In this document: piece after piece, positions 25,675 through 35,155 of the stretch
Layout of the letters: each line of letters begins with the position of its first letter
How positions within the stretch are numbered: the stretch's first letter is position 1
Assembly (NCBI RefSeq): GCF_900142225.1
Contig: NZ_FRAD01000005.1
Coordinates: 1 to 64,000 of the forward strand
Reading direction: 5' to 3'
DNA: 64,000 nt
From: Hathewaya proteolytica DSM 3090
GTDB lineage: Bacteria > Bacillota > Clostridia > Clostridiales > Clostridiaceae
The notes under the pieces: model-generated
Told to the model about the DNA's origin: nothing
The model's database searches: none
Seen by the model: only the letters and a program-made list of their open reading frames with translations
Program-made: the position numbers and the translations under genes

Positions 25675-27756
25675 TTAAAATTGTGTTGCAAATTGTTGTA
25701 AAGCATATTTATTTTGTCTTGCTATCTCGCTTGGAGATAAAGCTTTAGGACTATTTATTGTTACATTTTGTGTAAAACCACCTTTGCCACCTTGACCGTT
25801 TCTGTATACCACTGCTTCATCTTCTTTTAATACCATCTCGCCTTTGTGTAGTCTAGCTTTATAGCCATCATACGGAACATAGTTTAAGCCATTGTAGTGA
25901 CTTCCATCATCTTTGCCATCATCCTTATCCATTTTTTTATTTCCGTCTTCCCAAAATTTTAATTTACTTACAAGCCAATCTACTTTATCCTGTACCCATT
26001 TTTTAATGTTTTTCCAAATGTCTTTTATACCATCCCATAAACTAGTAAATATTGCCTTACCTGCATCATACAATGAGCTTCCAATTCCTGTAATAATATC
26101 TACTGGTACACTAATTATTTCTTTAAGCCAATCTAATAATTGCTCAAATACCCATTTAATTGCATCCCATATTTTATTAAATGCTGTTTTAGCAACATCC
26201 CATAACATGGAGCCTACTCCTGCTATAATATCTCCTATTAGTTTTAAAGCACCTTTAATTAAGTCTTTTATAGTATCCCATACCTTAGATACTATTTTTT
26301 TAACTCCATCCCATGCCTTATCCCAATCTCCACTTAAGATAGCCATAACAGTATCAATAATAGCTTTTATAACTTCCATTACATCACCTATATATTTCTT
26401 TATAAAGTCAAAAGCCGTGCTTACTATTTTCATTATTTTTGTGCCATGTTTATCCATAAAGTCAGATATCATTTTCCATATTTTAGAGATTATACCCCAT
26501 ACTTTATCCATAATTTCTTTTATGTTTTTATAAAGTAATTTAAATATATCTCCAACCTTGTCAAACGTAGCCTTGTTTTTAATGTAAAATTCTTGTATAC
26601 TCTTAATTACTTTACCTATAACATCTATAGCTTTACCTAGTATATCTCCAACAAATGTAAATACTGTGCTAAAAACTGCTTGTATTTGTGGCATATGCTG
26701 TTGTGTCCATGTTACCACACTTTTAATTACTGGCATTAATTTCTCGCCCAAATCTGTAAATAATCCTTGCAGTTGTTTTTTCATAAGTGATAATTGTGTC
26801 TTTAAACTACCATCGTAAGCATCACTTGCTTTATCTACTGCACCTGTAGTTTCATTCATGCTTTTAGTAAATTTCTGTATATCTACATCAGATTCTCTTA
26901 AAGCCTGTGCCATTTGTACACCTGCTTTGCTTCCAAACAGTTCAGATGCTTTTGCAGATGCTTCCATTGGGTCTTTAGTATCCTGTATATCTTTTATTAA
27001 TTTTTGCAATTCATCAGGACTTTTAACTTTTTGCAATGCTTTGGTAAATGCTGTACTTGCTGTACTTGCATCAATACCAGTTTGTGCAAACATTGCCATG
27101 TATGCAGTACCTTCATCAAAACTCATATTAGCAGATTGTAATGCAGGAGCCATTTTAGTTAATGCGTTTTGACTATCTTGTACACTCATTCCATAATCTT
27201 GATTTAATACTAGCAATTTATCCATAGCACTTACGGATTCTTCTGTTGTCATTCCCCAAGCATCGCCTAAATCATCAATTGCACCAACCGCTTCGTCGTT
27301 TGCTTGTCCTGTAACTTTTGCATAATTCATAAAGTTTTGCATATATTTATCAATGTCTGCACTTGTCATCCCCATGTTGTTGTGTAGTGCTTCTGCAGTT
27401 TTTGCAATATCTTCATAACTATCTTCATTAACTTTATATAATTCCATTACAGTTTTACGTACTTTTTCCGTTTCTTCTGCAGTCATTCCTGTAGCAGACT
27501 GAAATTTAGCCATATTATCTTCAAGTCCAACTAAATTTTTTGCACCTTCTAATGCCATTGCACCAACTGCTGTTCCTATTCCTGCAACTGCACCAATACA
27601 AGCACCTTTTATTTTGCCACTCATATTGCTAGCAAAACTCTTCCATTTCGAGTCATGTTTTTCTATGTCTTCGTCAGCTTCTTTAAAACCCTTACCCCAA
27701 TTGGTTTTATCAATTAAGAATTTTAAACCTAATGCACCTAAGTCCATTATCGCCAT
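25675..27756 (-). CDS. Phage tail tape measure protein
   Basis: This 693-residue protein starts at the ATG at 27756 after GGAGG. The earlier in-frame ATG would add 28 residues without a proper ribosome site. The TP901-type core (about 60-330) includes TEKVRKTVMELYKVNEDS and AFTKALQKVKSPDELQKL. A hydrophobic transmembrane-like region is followed by many Trp-rich amphipathic repeats (about 390-620, such as DTIKDLIKGALKLIGDIIAG). The C-terminus holds GLNYVPYDGYKARLHKGEMVL, common to tape measures. It sets tail length and is ejected with the DNA. Confidence 0.92.
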   Translation of the reverse strand: MAIMDLGALGLKFLIDKTNWGKGFKEADEDIEKHDSKWKSFASNMSGKIKGACIGAVAGIGTAVGAMALEGAKNLVGLEDNMAKFQSATGMTAEETEKVRKTVMELYKVNEDSYEDIAKTAEALHNNMGMTSADIDKYMQNFMNYAKVTGQANDEAVGAIDDLGDAWGMTTEESVSAMDKLLVLNQDYGMSVQDSQNALTKMAPALQSANMSFDEGTAYMAMFAQTGIDASTASTAFTKALQKVKSPDELQKLIKDIQDTKDPMEASAKASELFGSKAGVQMAQALRESDVDIQKFTKSMNETTGAVDKASDAYDGSLKTQLSLMKKQLQGLFTDLGEKLMPVIKSVVTWTQQHMPQIQAVFSTVFTFVGDILGKAIDVIGKVIKSIQEFYIKNKATFDKVGDIFKLLYKNIKEIMDKVWGIISKIWKMISDFMDKHGTKIMKIVSTAFDFIKKYIGDVMEVIKAIIDTVMAILSGDWDKAWDGVKKIVSKVWDTIKDLIKGALKLIGDIIAGVGSMLWDVAKTAFNKIWDAIKWVFEQLLDWLKEIISVPVDIITGIGSSLYDAGKAIFTSLWDGIKDIWKNIKKWVQDKVDWLVSKLKFWEDGNKKMDKDDGKDDGSHYNGLNYVPYDGYKARLHKGEMVLKEDEAVVYRNGQGGKGGFTQNVTINSPKALSPSEIARQNKYALQQFATQF

Positions 27757-27793
27757 ATATATGTACCTCCTTTCTAAAAAAAAGGATATAAAA

Positions 27794-28080
27794 CTATTCA
27801 GCCTTATATCCTTTAATTTTTCTAATTTTTTTGTAATCAAGCTCTGTAACTTTTAATCTTTCTGCTTTCTTTAAATACTCTCTTCCTTCTTCTGTACTCA
27901 TTTTATCTTCTATAAAAGCATATTTAAAGTTTGCTTGGAATAAATCACATGGCATTTTTAATACCTGTTCTTGTGTAGAATTAGTATATTTAACTACCAT
28001 TCTTATTCTATACATTACATACTCTAAATAATTAAAACCCCCACTATCTTCACCAATAGAAGGAACAATGGGGATGGCTA
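27794..28080 (-). CDS. Tail assembly chaperone, frameshifted T part (gpGT)
   Basis: This frame has an internal ATG at 28015 but remains open upstream through GEDSGGFNYLEYVMYRIR to the slippery site at 28081-28087. It has no convincing ribosome site of its own. It is therefore best read as the C-terminal half of a -1 frameshift fusion with the 28078-28392 gene, as in the lambda G/GT system. The T part (about 95 residues) is Lys/Glu-rich and helical. It lies just before the tape measure gene, the expected position. Confidence 0.8.
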
Positions 28081-28392
28081 GTTTGGGTTATTCTGTATAT
28101 TGTAAATAAATTCTGTATATTGTCTTAGTATTTCAATTTTAACATTAAATTGCATTTTATCTATGTCAGCCTTAGTAAATTTTTTGTTATCTGTGTTGTG
28201 ATTTAGTATCTCTTTTATAAGAATATTTACATTATTAATAACATCTTTAATATCTGTATCTGCACTATCCATGCTATATGCTACTAATTTAATAGCTAGT
28301 TCTTCATCAGCCTTTTTTATATGTAATGTTTCTGTTTCAGAAAACTTTATGTCAAAAGTTTCTTGATTAAATACTGTTAAATCTAATACCAT
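28078..28392 (-). CDS. Tail assembly chaperone G
   Basis: This 104-residue acidic, mostly helical protein lies between the major tail protein and tape measure genes, the place of lambda gpG. It probably coats the tape measure during tail assembly. Its last codons contain the slippery heptamer, so a fraction of ribosomes continue in the -1 frame. I infer the function from synteny and the frameshift signal, not from sequence motifs. Confidence 0.8.
   Translation of the reverse strand: MVLDLTVFNQETFDIKFSETETLHIKKADEELAIKLVAYSMDSADTDIKDVINNVNILIKEILNHNTDNKKFTKADIDKMQFNVKIEILRQYTEFIYNIQNNPN
28081..28087 (-). promoter_or_regulatory. -1 programmed frameshift site CCCAAAC
   Basis: On the minus strand the heptamer C CCA AAC sits in the zero frame, immediately followed by the TAG stop of the G gene. 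It fits the X XXY YYZ rule exactly. About seven bases downstream a stem can form between CCCCA and TGGGG. The -1 frame beyond it is open for 95 codons (starting LAIPIVPSIGEDSGG). Confidence 0.85.
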
Positions 28393-28414
28393 TCCTCGTC
28401 ACTCCTTCTTTTGT

Positions 28415-28939
28415 TTATAGTTCTTCTTTAATTTCTACTAGTGTTCCTGTTGCTTGACTTACTGCTTTAAATTCTGCATCTATTGTAGTTTCTTTAGCAC
28501 CTTCAAATTTTAATACAAATCCATTTCCAGCCGTTGCAACCATAGTTATTCTTAATTTCTTGCCATTATCTTTAGTATGCACAAATCTTAAAGCATAATT
28601 TACTAAAGATTTACTACCACCAATTTTTAATATTTTTTCTTTTTCTGTTGTAGATATTTTTGCAGGTGTTAATTTTTCAATATTTTCCAATGCCCATGTT
28701 AGAATACCACTTTTAAATGTTACTTCTTCCTTGGTTATAAATCTTTTAACTACTTGTCCATCATCATCTTCTACTGCATATTCTGTCGGTTTATACTCAA
28801 GACTTGCCCCACCTTTTATTCTTCCTACAGAATTTGTAGGCACTTCTAATAGAAGGTCTGTAGGCATCTCACCTGTCGTATAAGCCATTAAATATAATTT
28901 ACCACTACCCAATATTACTTCATCATTGCTTACTGCCAT
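28415..28939 (-). CDS. Major tail protein (tail tube)
   Basis: This 174-residue protein has the look of phage tube proteins: DEVILGSGKLYLM at the start, ASLEYKPTEYAVEDDDGQVV, and a beta-rich C-terminus (GTLVEIKEEL). The position directly before the chaperone pair is standard. It would polymerise into the tube through which DNA passes. Confidence 0.85.
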   Translation of the reverse strand: MAVSNDEVILGSGKLYLMAYTTGEMPTDLLLEVPTNSVGRIKGGASLEYKPTEYAVEDDDGQVVKRFITKEEVTFKSGILTWALENIEKLTPAKISTTEKEKILKIGGSKSLVNYALRFVHTKDNGKKLRITMVATAGNGFVLKFEGAKETTIDAEFKAVSQATGTLVEIKEEL

Positions 28940-28964
28940 TTATATCACCTTTTTCCTTTCAAAT

Positions 28965-29351
28965 TTAAATTAATTGTTTGTATTTAACGTTAAATATAAA
29001 TATTTGTTCTATCTTTTTTACATTGCTATAACTCATGTTACCCCCACCAATTAATTGGCTTGTTAATATATTAATTTTATTTTCTTCATCGATAAATCCT
29101 GTATCATACTCTTCTTTGTCAAATAAAGCTAATATAGCTTTTTCTAATTTTTGCCTTACAGTTTCATCTCTTGTGATAATCCTTAACTCAAGTCTGCTTT
29201 GCTTAATAAAACCACCATTAATAATCGTTTCCTGATATGTTATATAATCTTCTATATTAGTAGATTGCACGTCAAACAAAGGATAAATACTAATGTTAGC
29301 ATTTATAAAAGTATCAGTGTTTAGCATTTTAACCACTGTGTTTTCTAACAT
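28965..29351 (-). CDS. Minor capsid/tail completion protein
   Basis: This 128-residue protein begins MLENTVVKMLN and contains GFIKQSRLELRIITRD, features of the tail terminator or Gp11/12-type connector proteins encoded between the HK97-gp10-like gene and the tube gene. It overlaps the upstream gene junction by one base. Synteny is the main evidence. Confidence 0.65.
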   Translation of the reverse strand: MLENTVVKMLNTDTFINANISIYPLFDVQSTNIEDYITYQETIINGGFIKQSRLELRIITRDETVRQKLEKAILALFDKEEYDTGFIDEENKINILTSQLIGGGNMSYSNVKKIEQIFIFNVKYKQLI

Positions 29352-29768
29352 TTATATAACACCATCCTTTATTATTTCTAGTAATTTATCTTTATTTTTA
29401 TCTGCTGCATCCTGCATAAAATGTTTACCATTTTGTCCTACTGTTTTTACAGTATTACCATTTTTGTCCTGATAATACCATGGTGTCTGTCTTCCATTTT
29501 CTGCATAGATACCAGTTCCCATTTCTACGAAAGGAGCATACTCTACATTAGTAAATATTGCACCTTCTATCACTTCATCAGTATTTTCAACTTCATGGGT
29601 TATAGAAGCACGTAATCTTCCTTCATCAACTGGACAATTTATTTTTACATCTCTTTCTACCTGTATCATTGCCTTAGTAAAGTTTTTCATAATTTTTTCC
29701 ATTAATTCATCGCTAGCATTTTCTAGGTTTTTACTAACTTCATCAAATCCACTTAATTCAATATCCAT
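29352..29768 (-). CDS. HK97 gp10-like neck protein
   Basis: This 138-residue protein has the gp10-family hallmarks AMIQVERDVKINCPVDEGRLRASI and a YAPFVEMGTGIYAENGR stretch, followed by HFMQDAADKNKDKLLE. Members act at the head-tail interface. It is packed between two other connector genes, overlapping the next by one base. Confidence 0.88.
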   Translation of the reverse strand: MDIELSGFDEVSKNLENASDELMEKIMKNFTKAMIQVERDVKINCPVDEGRLRASITHEVENTDEVIEGAIFTNVEYAPFVEMGTGIYAENGRQTPWYYQDKNGNTVKTVGQNGKHFMQDAADKNKDKLLEIIKDGVI

Positions 29769-30082
29769 TATAAAAACCTCACCTTGCCTTTAGAAGCTGA
29801 AGATGTAAATTTATCTAATTGTTCTTTATACTCTTGTGGAATATCTTCTGTATAAATAGTTATATTTGTACCACCCATACTTTGTCCTGTAGTATGTTCT
29901 AAACCTAGCTTTCTATATCTTATAATTGTTAACTCCATTACTATATACTCTAATTCAGTTGGAATAGTAATTAAGCCGGTATAATTTAATATTTTTTGTT
30001 TAATATTATCTATTAGCAAATTCAGTAAAACATCTTGCTTGGTATCTTTTAGATTTAATAATATTTTAATATTTTCTAACAT
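29768..30082 (-). CDS. Head-tail connector protein
   Basis: This 104-residue helical protein has KILLNLKDTKQDVLLNLLID and KQKILNYTGL, characteristic of Gp6/Gp15-like head completion proteins. It follows the major capsid gene and its terminator and overlaps the gp10-like gene by one base. It likely seals the portal for tail joining. Confidence 0.85.
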   Translation of the reverse strand: MLENIKILLNLKDTKQDVLLNLLIDNIKQKILNYTGLITIPTELEYIVMELTIIRYRKLGLEHTTGQSMGGTNITIYTEDIPQEYKEQLDKFTSSASKGKVRFL

Positions 30083-30104
30083 TTATTTACCCCTTCTTTC
30101 TTAA

Positions 30105-30131
30105 TAAAAAGGGAAGGGATAAACCCTTCCT
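30105..30131 (-). terminator. Terminator after the major capsid gene
   Basis: Perfect arms GGAAGGG and CCCTTCC around a five-base loop are followed by U residues on the minus strand. A partial terminator here would yield more capsid than tail transcript, a common phage arrangement. Confidence 0.75.
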
Positions 30132-30133
30132 TA

Positions 30134-30937
30134 TTATGCTCCTACTGTATAATTCAATACTGCTATGCCTTCAGGTTTCAATGCTGTACAACCATAAGAT
30201 ATTAAACCTCTTACACCATCTGCAAAAGCACTCTCTAGTCTTAGTGCTTCTACATTATCTAATTGCTTACCATAACCAATTGCACTTCTGTGTGCCATTA
30301 CTATTTTACCAGTTGGAACTGATTCTGTAATAACTACAGTAGCACCATTTATTTTAGCATTACTTACAATGCCATTAGCCAATACTTCTACATTTTTAGT
30401 AAATCTATCATCTTTACATAGCAAACCAACAATCTCACTGTTTACAAATATAAATCTATCTGACATTGGTACTTTAGATTTACCTAGCAATACTCCTAAA
30501 TTAACTATTTCATCATAGGTATTTGTTTTAGTCAATGCTACTGCTGTTGCCTTTGAAGGATAATTAGAAGCCTTAACTCCTGTAACCAATGCATTAAGTA
30601 AATCTGTGTCTACTTGCTCTGCCATAACTGCAGATTCTTCCTGTACTTGTGCGTCAAGTGCCTGTGGATTTCCTTGTACTGCATCTACATCATCCATAGT
30701 GGTTGCAAAATATTTCTGCTTATCCATAGTTAAACTTAATTGTGTGCCTACTACTTTATCCCATGCTATTGTTCCTGTATAATCCTTACTTACTCCTGCA
30801 GTTGGTCTGTTAAAATAAATTACTTTACCATCTACCTTTGTAGGTTTAGTGCTTACTGCGTCTGCAAATGACACCTCATGAAAATTTGCTATAATTCTTG
30901 CTTCCCATAAATTTTTAATAAATGTACTTGTTGCCAT
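30134..30937 (-). CDS. Major capsid protein (HK97 fold, P22-coat-like)
   Basis: This 267-residue protein matches the small major capsid proteins annotated as P22 coat or N4-gp56-like in Clostridium siphophages. It starts with TSTFIKNLWEARII and ends in GYGKQLDNVEALRLESAFADG then GLISYGCTAL. These are typical of HK97-fold E-loop and A-domain segments. It follows the scaffold gene and is followed by a terminator that may set its high expression. Confidence 0.88.
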   Translation of the reverse strand: MATSTFIKNLWEARIIANFHEVSFADAVSTKPTKVDGKVIYFNRPTAGVSKDYTGTIAWDKVVGTQLSLTMDKQKYFATTMDDVDAVQGNPQALDAQVQEESAVMAEQVDTDLLNALVTGVKASNYPSKATAVALTKTNTYDEIVNLGVLLGKSKVPMSDRFIFVNSEIVGLLCKDDRFTKNVEVLANGIVSNAKINGATVVITESVPTGKIVMAHRSAIGYGKQLDNVEALRLESAFADGVRGLISYGCTALKPEGIAVLNYTVGA

Positions 30938-30978
30938 AATAAATTACCATCCTTTTTTTGTTTTTTAGTTTTTAATAA

Positions 30979-31590
30979 TTACTTAATTTTGTTCCAATTC
31001 TTGTTAATATCTTCAATACTCATTCCTTTTAAATCCTCTATAGAATATGCCATTGTAGCACTGCCACCTGATTTTGGTGTACTACCTGTAAGCCTTTTAT
31101 TGACTTCCATTTCTAAAGCACTAGTCCATAAAGTTTTAAATTCTTTAATGTTAGCCATAGCTGTTTCAGCTTCATTAGCCATTAAATATTTTGCAAAATT
31201 AGAAGGTAACCCCTCTGTATTTAATTGTTTAGTAATCTCTAATTCCATTTTCTGTTGTAGGAATTGCTGTCTTTCTTTCTCAAAATCAGATTTCTGTTTA
31301 TCTAATTCAAATTTTGCTTTTTCTTCTGCACTCATTTTTGCTAATTTTTCTGCTTCTTGCTTTTCTGTTTCTAATTTAACCCTTTCACGTTCAAGCCTTT
31401 TAGTAATAATTTTATCTAATTCTTCTTGTGTCATTGTAATAGTTTTTTCTTGTGTATCCTTTGTTCCATTTGTTACATTTGTTCCATTTGTTCCAACGTT
31501 GGTATTAGTAGCTTCCTGTGTTGCTTTAGAATCTACTGCACTAGATTCTTGTGTATTAGTTGTATCTATATTTGTATCTATGTTATCCAT
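30979..31590 (-). CDS. Phage scaffolding protein (DUF4355-like)
   Basis: This 203-residue protein has a low-complexity Thr/Asn-rich N-terminus (about 1-45) and a long charged coiled coil (about 50-125, with TQEELDKIITKRLERERVKL and KMSAEEKAKFELDKQ). A short C-terminal region with PKSGGSATMAYSIEDL ends the protein. This plan and the position before the capsid gene mark a scaffold. The leader carries the 20-base motif at 31607-31626. Confidence 0.85.
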   Translation of the reverse strand: MDNIDTNIDTTNTQESSAVDSKATQEATNTNVGTNGTNVTNGTKDTQEKTITMTQEELDKIITKRLERERVKLETEKQEAEKLAKMSAEEKAKFELDKQKSDFEKERQQFLQQKMELEITKQLNTEGLPSNFAKYLMANEAETAMANIKEFKTLWTSALEMEVNKRLTGSTPKSGGSATMAYSIEDLKGMSIEDINKNWNKIK

Positions 31591-31606
31591 AATTTCTTTC
31601 CTTTCC

Positions 31607-31626
31607 GTTTAAAGTCCGTATGACTG
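31607..31626 (-). promoter_or_regulatory. Leader hairpin motif, copy 1 (scaffold gene)
   Basis: On the minus strand CAGTCATACGGACTTTAAAC forms a small stem AGTC/GACT with a variable five-base loop, ending 16 bases before the start codon. Two other copies (40564-40583 and 48365-48384) keep stem and tail but differ in the loop. Confidence 0.5.
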
Positions 31627-31715
31627 TATTTTAACATCCATATTATTCTTTACAGTCTACAACAAGTAAAAAGACATAAAAATAAGACCTATAAATTAAG
31701 TCTTTGATTATTATT

Positions 31716-32504
31716 TTATTCAATTACTGCTATTAAACAACAACGACAATTTGCATGAATTGGCAACGTAGGAGCTTCATCAATATTAAATATTACTCCA
31801 TCATATTCCATACATTCATCACAAGTGCGTTCATCATTTTCTATTAGTATTTGTACCTTTTCTATTCCAACTTTACTATAACTGTCATGTGTAGCACTGT
31901 TTACTATGTGCATTGTTTCTGTTCTAACTAGACGTCTACACTCATATGCTCCTTTATCCATTACACCTTTTAAATCTTTAGCCATATTAGTATTACTTTT
32001 ACCTTGTATTATGCCCTGTGTAATAGTTTGTTGTAAATTTTTTACTAACTTATTTTTATTATCCCAAATCCTAGAACTGTAATCTGCCCCACTCCAAGGA
32101 TAACTTAGTGATTTTTCTACTTGCTTGACTGGTATTGCAAAGCTTTTAACATTAATATTAATACCTTGCTTATTTAACTCACTAATATTAAAATCTATTG
32201 TATTATTGTAAGTCTCTAGTAAATGTTTATCAGTAAAGTTATTTTCAGTTTTGCCTAAATCATACATAATATTTTTAATTTCATCTTGTAGTTTTTTATA
32301 CCTATTATATTTGTATAGTTCACTCAAAGATAACTCGCCATTTGTGCTATACTTCCTGAATAGTTCATCTGTAACAGAATACATATCATTTAAACTGCGT
32401 TTATATTCTACTAGCAACTGTTGTCTTATCTGTTTATCTGTAAATTTATCAATAGAATTAATCATTTTAATTTGTCTCTGTTGCCAATATTCAAAGTTAT
32501 TCAT
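31716..32504 (-). CDS. Phage minor head protein (Mu gpF-like)
   Basis: This protein of about 262 residues starts at the ATG at 32504 inside the end of the portal gene (8-base overlap). A long helical N-terminus leads to the Mu-F/SPP1-gp7 domain with MAKDLKGVMDKGAYECRRLVRTE and a C-terminal zinc-like DERTCDECMEYDGVIF...HANCRCCL. Such proteins enter the head in few copies and are needed for DNA delivery. The position after the portal supports it. Confidence 0.9.
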   Translation of the reverse strand: MNNFEYWQQRQIKMINSIDKFTDKQIRQQLLVEYKRSLNDMYSVTDELFRKYSTNGELSLSELYKYNRYKKLQDEIKNIMYDLGKTENNFTDKHLLETYNNTIDFNISELNKQGININVKSFAIPVKQVEKSLSYPWSGADYSSRIWDNKNKLVKNLQQTITQGIIQGKSNTNMAKDLKGVMDKGAYECRRLVRTETMHIVNSATHDSYSKVGIEKVQILIENDERTCDECMEYDGVIFNIDEAPTLPIHANCRCCLIAVIE

Positions 32505-33879
32505 CCGAATCACCACTATGTTTATGTTCTGCATAACCATTACTATTAATTTTTAATTCAGTATCTTGTATAGTATCTAAATCAAATGTGCTTTCCTGTT
32601 CCTTTTTAATCTGTTCTATTTCCTCGTCTATATCCTCGATTCCAATATTTTGTAACATAGTTCTTTGAGATAATATTGTACCCATCTTACTAATACTATC
32701 AGCGTCACCAAATAACTCACTCGGTAAATTGTAATGGAAGTTTATTTTAATATCGTTTGGATCAAAGTCATTACCTTTTAAATTAAGAATATTAGTTATT
32801 AATCTAATACGTTTCTGAATAGCTTTCTTGAATTTACGTTCTTTAGAAACTAGAATATCTGTTGTAGTGAACATTTTAGTCTTTAAAGCAGTACCACTAA
32901 CATTAGCATTAATTTCTTTACTTAAATCAGGCACATAACTAACTTTATGTATATCATCAGAAAGGTTATTTCTATGGTTATTTACTACTGCATCATTCAA
33001 TTGTTTAGTTAAGAATTTAGCATCCCCACCATTAGGTAGTATGATAACGCGATTTTGATTAATTGCTTTAATATCATCTCCATTCGTTCCTTCTGCTTGA
33101 CTTAATGCTAAATAAGCATTACTAAAGTATTCTATATCGTTTGCAATATCTGCTATATTTTTATTGTACATATCATTTAAAGTTATAATCTGTTCAAAAT
33201 CACTCATTCTGTAACGATTATTACTGTATTCTACGATTGGTACTTCCTTAAAATAATGTTCTTCTGTATTAATAAATGTAATATTTTTATCTTCTTTCAC
33301 ATAATGATATATATTAGTTTTAGTGTATACATCAATATTAATTGTATCTGTATTATTTAAATAGTTGTGTATTGTATAATATCTTATAGCCATATTAACA
33401 TTATTTTTAACTGTACTGTCATAAACCATTATTACAGAATCTGTATCTAATGTATCAAAATTTATTAAACCATCTTCATCTAAATATACAAGTTCAAAAC
33501 TCTGCCCTTTTATACTAGCCTTATGTGCTAAATCGTGATTTTTGGCCTGTTCATCGTTTAATTCAAATATTTCTGTTAATATATTAAGATATTCTTTATT
33601 ATTACTATAATAACTTACTGGCTTACCTACAAAGAAACCTGTCAATGTATCTGTAATATAACTACAGAAATTTGTAATTGGTTTGTTATTAGGCTTATCT
33701 TTATCTGCAATCTGTCTATTTAATATATCATGCTTACCTTTGTAATAGTTATCTAATATTTTAAAACGATTAGAAACTATAGGTGTATGTATATCTAATA
33801 GTTTTTCTATTAAATCTACTGTAATATCTGTGTCTTGTATATCCATTACTATTTTTTTATTATCTATCAAATTTATCAC
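32497..33879 (-). CDS. Phage portal protein (SPP1 gp6-like)
   Basis: This is a 460-residue portal, the dodecameric ring for DNA entry. Family marks are the N-terminal LDNYYKGKHDILNRQIADKD with PNNKPITNFCSYITDTLTGFFVGKPV, and later the HYNLPSELFGDADSISKM-type region. The acidic C-terminal tail is common. The stop overlaps the start of the minor head gene. Confidence 0.93.
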   Translation of the reverse strand: MINLIDNKKIVMDIQDTDITVDLIEKLLDIHTPIVSNRFKILDNYYKGKHDILNRQIADKDKPNNKPITNFCSYITDTLTGFFVGKPVSYYSNNKEYLNILTEIFELNDEQAKNHDLAHKASIKGQSFELVYLDEDGLINFDTLDTDSVIMVYDSTVKNNVNMAIRYYTIHNYLNNTDTINIDVYTKTNIYHYVKEDKNITFINTEEHYFKEVPIVEYSNNRYRMSDFEQIITLNDMYNKNIADIANDIEYFSNAYLALSQAEGTNGDDIKAINQNRVIILPNGGDAKFLTKQLNDAVVNNHRNNLSDDIHKVSYVPDLSKEINANVSGTALKTKMFTTTDILVSKERKFKKAIQKRIRLITNILNLKGNDFDPNDIKINFHYNLPSELFGDADSISKMGTILSQRTMLQNIGIEDIDEEIEQIKKEQESTFDLDTIQDTELKINSNGYAEHKHSGDSDE

Positions 33880-33889
33880 TCCTTCCTTT

Positions 33890-35155
33890 TTATATTCCTG
33901 CTATTTTCATTGTACTAATTTTATGTTTAGCTTTTTGTAAATCCTCTGTAGCATATCTTAACGCATCTAGTAAATGATTAAAGTTATCTATTGGCTTATT
34001 AATATATTCCTTAGTTAATTTGTCCTTTTGCCAAGTATAATTCTTTAATTCTTCTTGTATATTAATGCAATTAGGATGTATTATTAGCTTGTATTGGTGT
34101 ATTAATTGTATTCCGTTTATAATACTATCCCTACCCTTCCTAGCACCTTTTGCCCTTCTTAATCCATGTTGCCTTAACTCTTCTATACTCTTTTGTTCTG
34201 CACTGTCACATGTTATTACTTCTTTGCTATAGCCTTTACTAATAAGTTCTTTAGCAATTTCATTATTTAACAATCCCTTTTTATACATTTCATCAAATAC
34301 ATATATTAACTTTTTAGATTTATTAACTACTATTGCAATAAAAGCACTTGGGTCATTTACATACCCAAAATCTAATCCAAATAAAGCTATGTTATCATCT
34401 TGCTTAATTAATTCTTCCCAATTAAAATGTTGTACCTCCCAATTTGTATACACTAATTTATCTAGACTAGCAAATTCACCTAGTGCGTAAATTCTGTAAT
34501 ATGCTGGGTCAGTATCCTTCATTTCTTCTAAAGACTTAATATAATCTTGTGGAAGAAATTTATTATCTTTATATGTAGTTTTAAGTATCATTGTATTTTC
34601 TTCATTGTATTCATTTTCAAACCATTTTTTATATACCCAATTACTTTTAGAAATTGGATTGAACATACAATGAATTTGGTTATACTTATTTTTAGATCTT
34701 AATCTTAGATTTAATTGATTAAAGTCTGTTAAATCAATTTCTGTACATTCTTCTATTATAATATCATCAATGCCAGAAATTGATTTTATCTTTTCAGGGT
34801 CATCAAGTCCTTTAAATATAAATTGACTTCCATTAGGTAGAATTATAGTTAATAGAGTTTCCTTTACTTCACAACGACTATAAATTTTCCAATCTCCCAA
34901 AATAGTTTTAAATTCTTGAAATATAGAATCACGTAGAGTATTGCTAACTTTACGAACTACCAAACATTTACGATTAGCAAATCTAAGATACTTTAATATA
35001 AGCTTTTGTACAACGAATTTACTTTTACCCGAGCCAGCTCCACCATAATAAATATTAAAACGTGTATTATAGTTTTGTAGCTGTGGCAAGTATATTTTAT
35101 TAAAAATTTTAGGCGATATAGTTATATTTAAATCTTTATTATTAGCATTAGAAAT
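33890..35155 (-). CDS. Terminase large subunit (PBSX type), non-standard start
   Basis: This is the ATP-driven DNA packaging motor and nuclease. Walker A GGAGSGKS and Walker B IIIEECTE are visible, with nuclease Asp residues in GLDFGY and ITCDSAEQ. An ATG/GTG/TTG start is only available at the TTG at 35089, which has no ribosome site and cuts off conserved residues (ISPKIFNKIYLPQL). The frame is open upstream to GGGAGG at 35164-35169, where only ATT or ATA codons can start; ATT at 35153-35155 is the best spaced. That gives 421 residues, typical of PBSX terminases. The start is an inference. Confidence 0.9.
   Translation of the reverse strand: MSNANNKDLNITISPKIFNKIYLPQLQNYNTRFNIYYGGAGSGKSKFVVQKLILKYLRFANRKCLVVRKVSNTLRDSIFQEFKTILGDWKIYSRCEVKETLLTIILPNGSQFIFKGLDDPEKIKSISGIDDIIIEECTEIDLTDFNQLNLRLRSKNKYNQIHCMFNPISKSNWVYKKWFENEYNEENTMILKTTYKDNKFLPQDYIKSLEEMKDTDPAYYRIYALGEFASLDKLVYTNWEVQHFNWEELIKQDDNIALFGLDFGYVNDPSAFIAIVVNKSKKLIYVFDEMYKKGLLNNEIAKELISKGYSKEVITCDSAEQKSIEELRQHGLRRAKGARKGRDSIINGIQLIHQYKLIIHPNCINIQEELKNYTWQKDKLTKEYINKPIDNFNHLLDALRYATEDLQKAKHKISTMKIAGI

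Noticed and set aside
27794..28015. Independent gene starting at the ATG at 28015
   Set aside because: The frame is open upstream to the slippery heptamer and no ribosome site precedes this ATG, so it is better read as the T part of a frameshift product.
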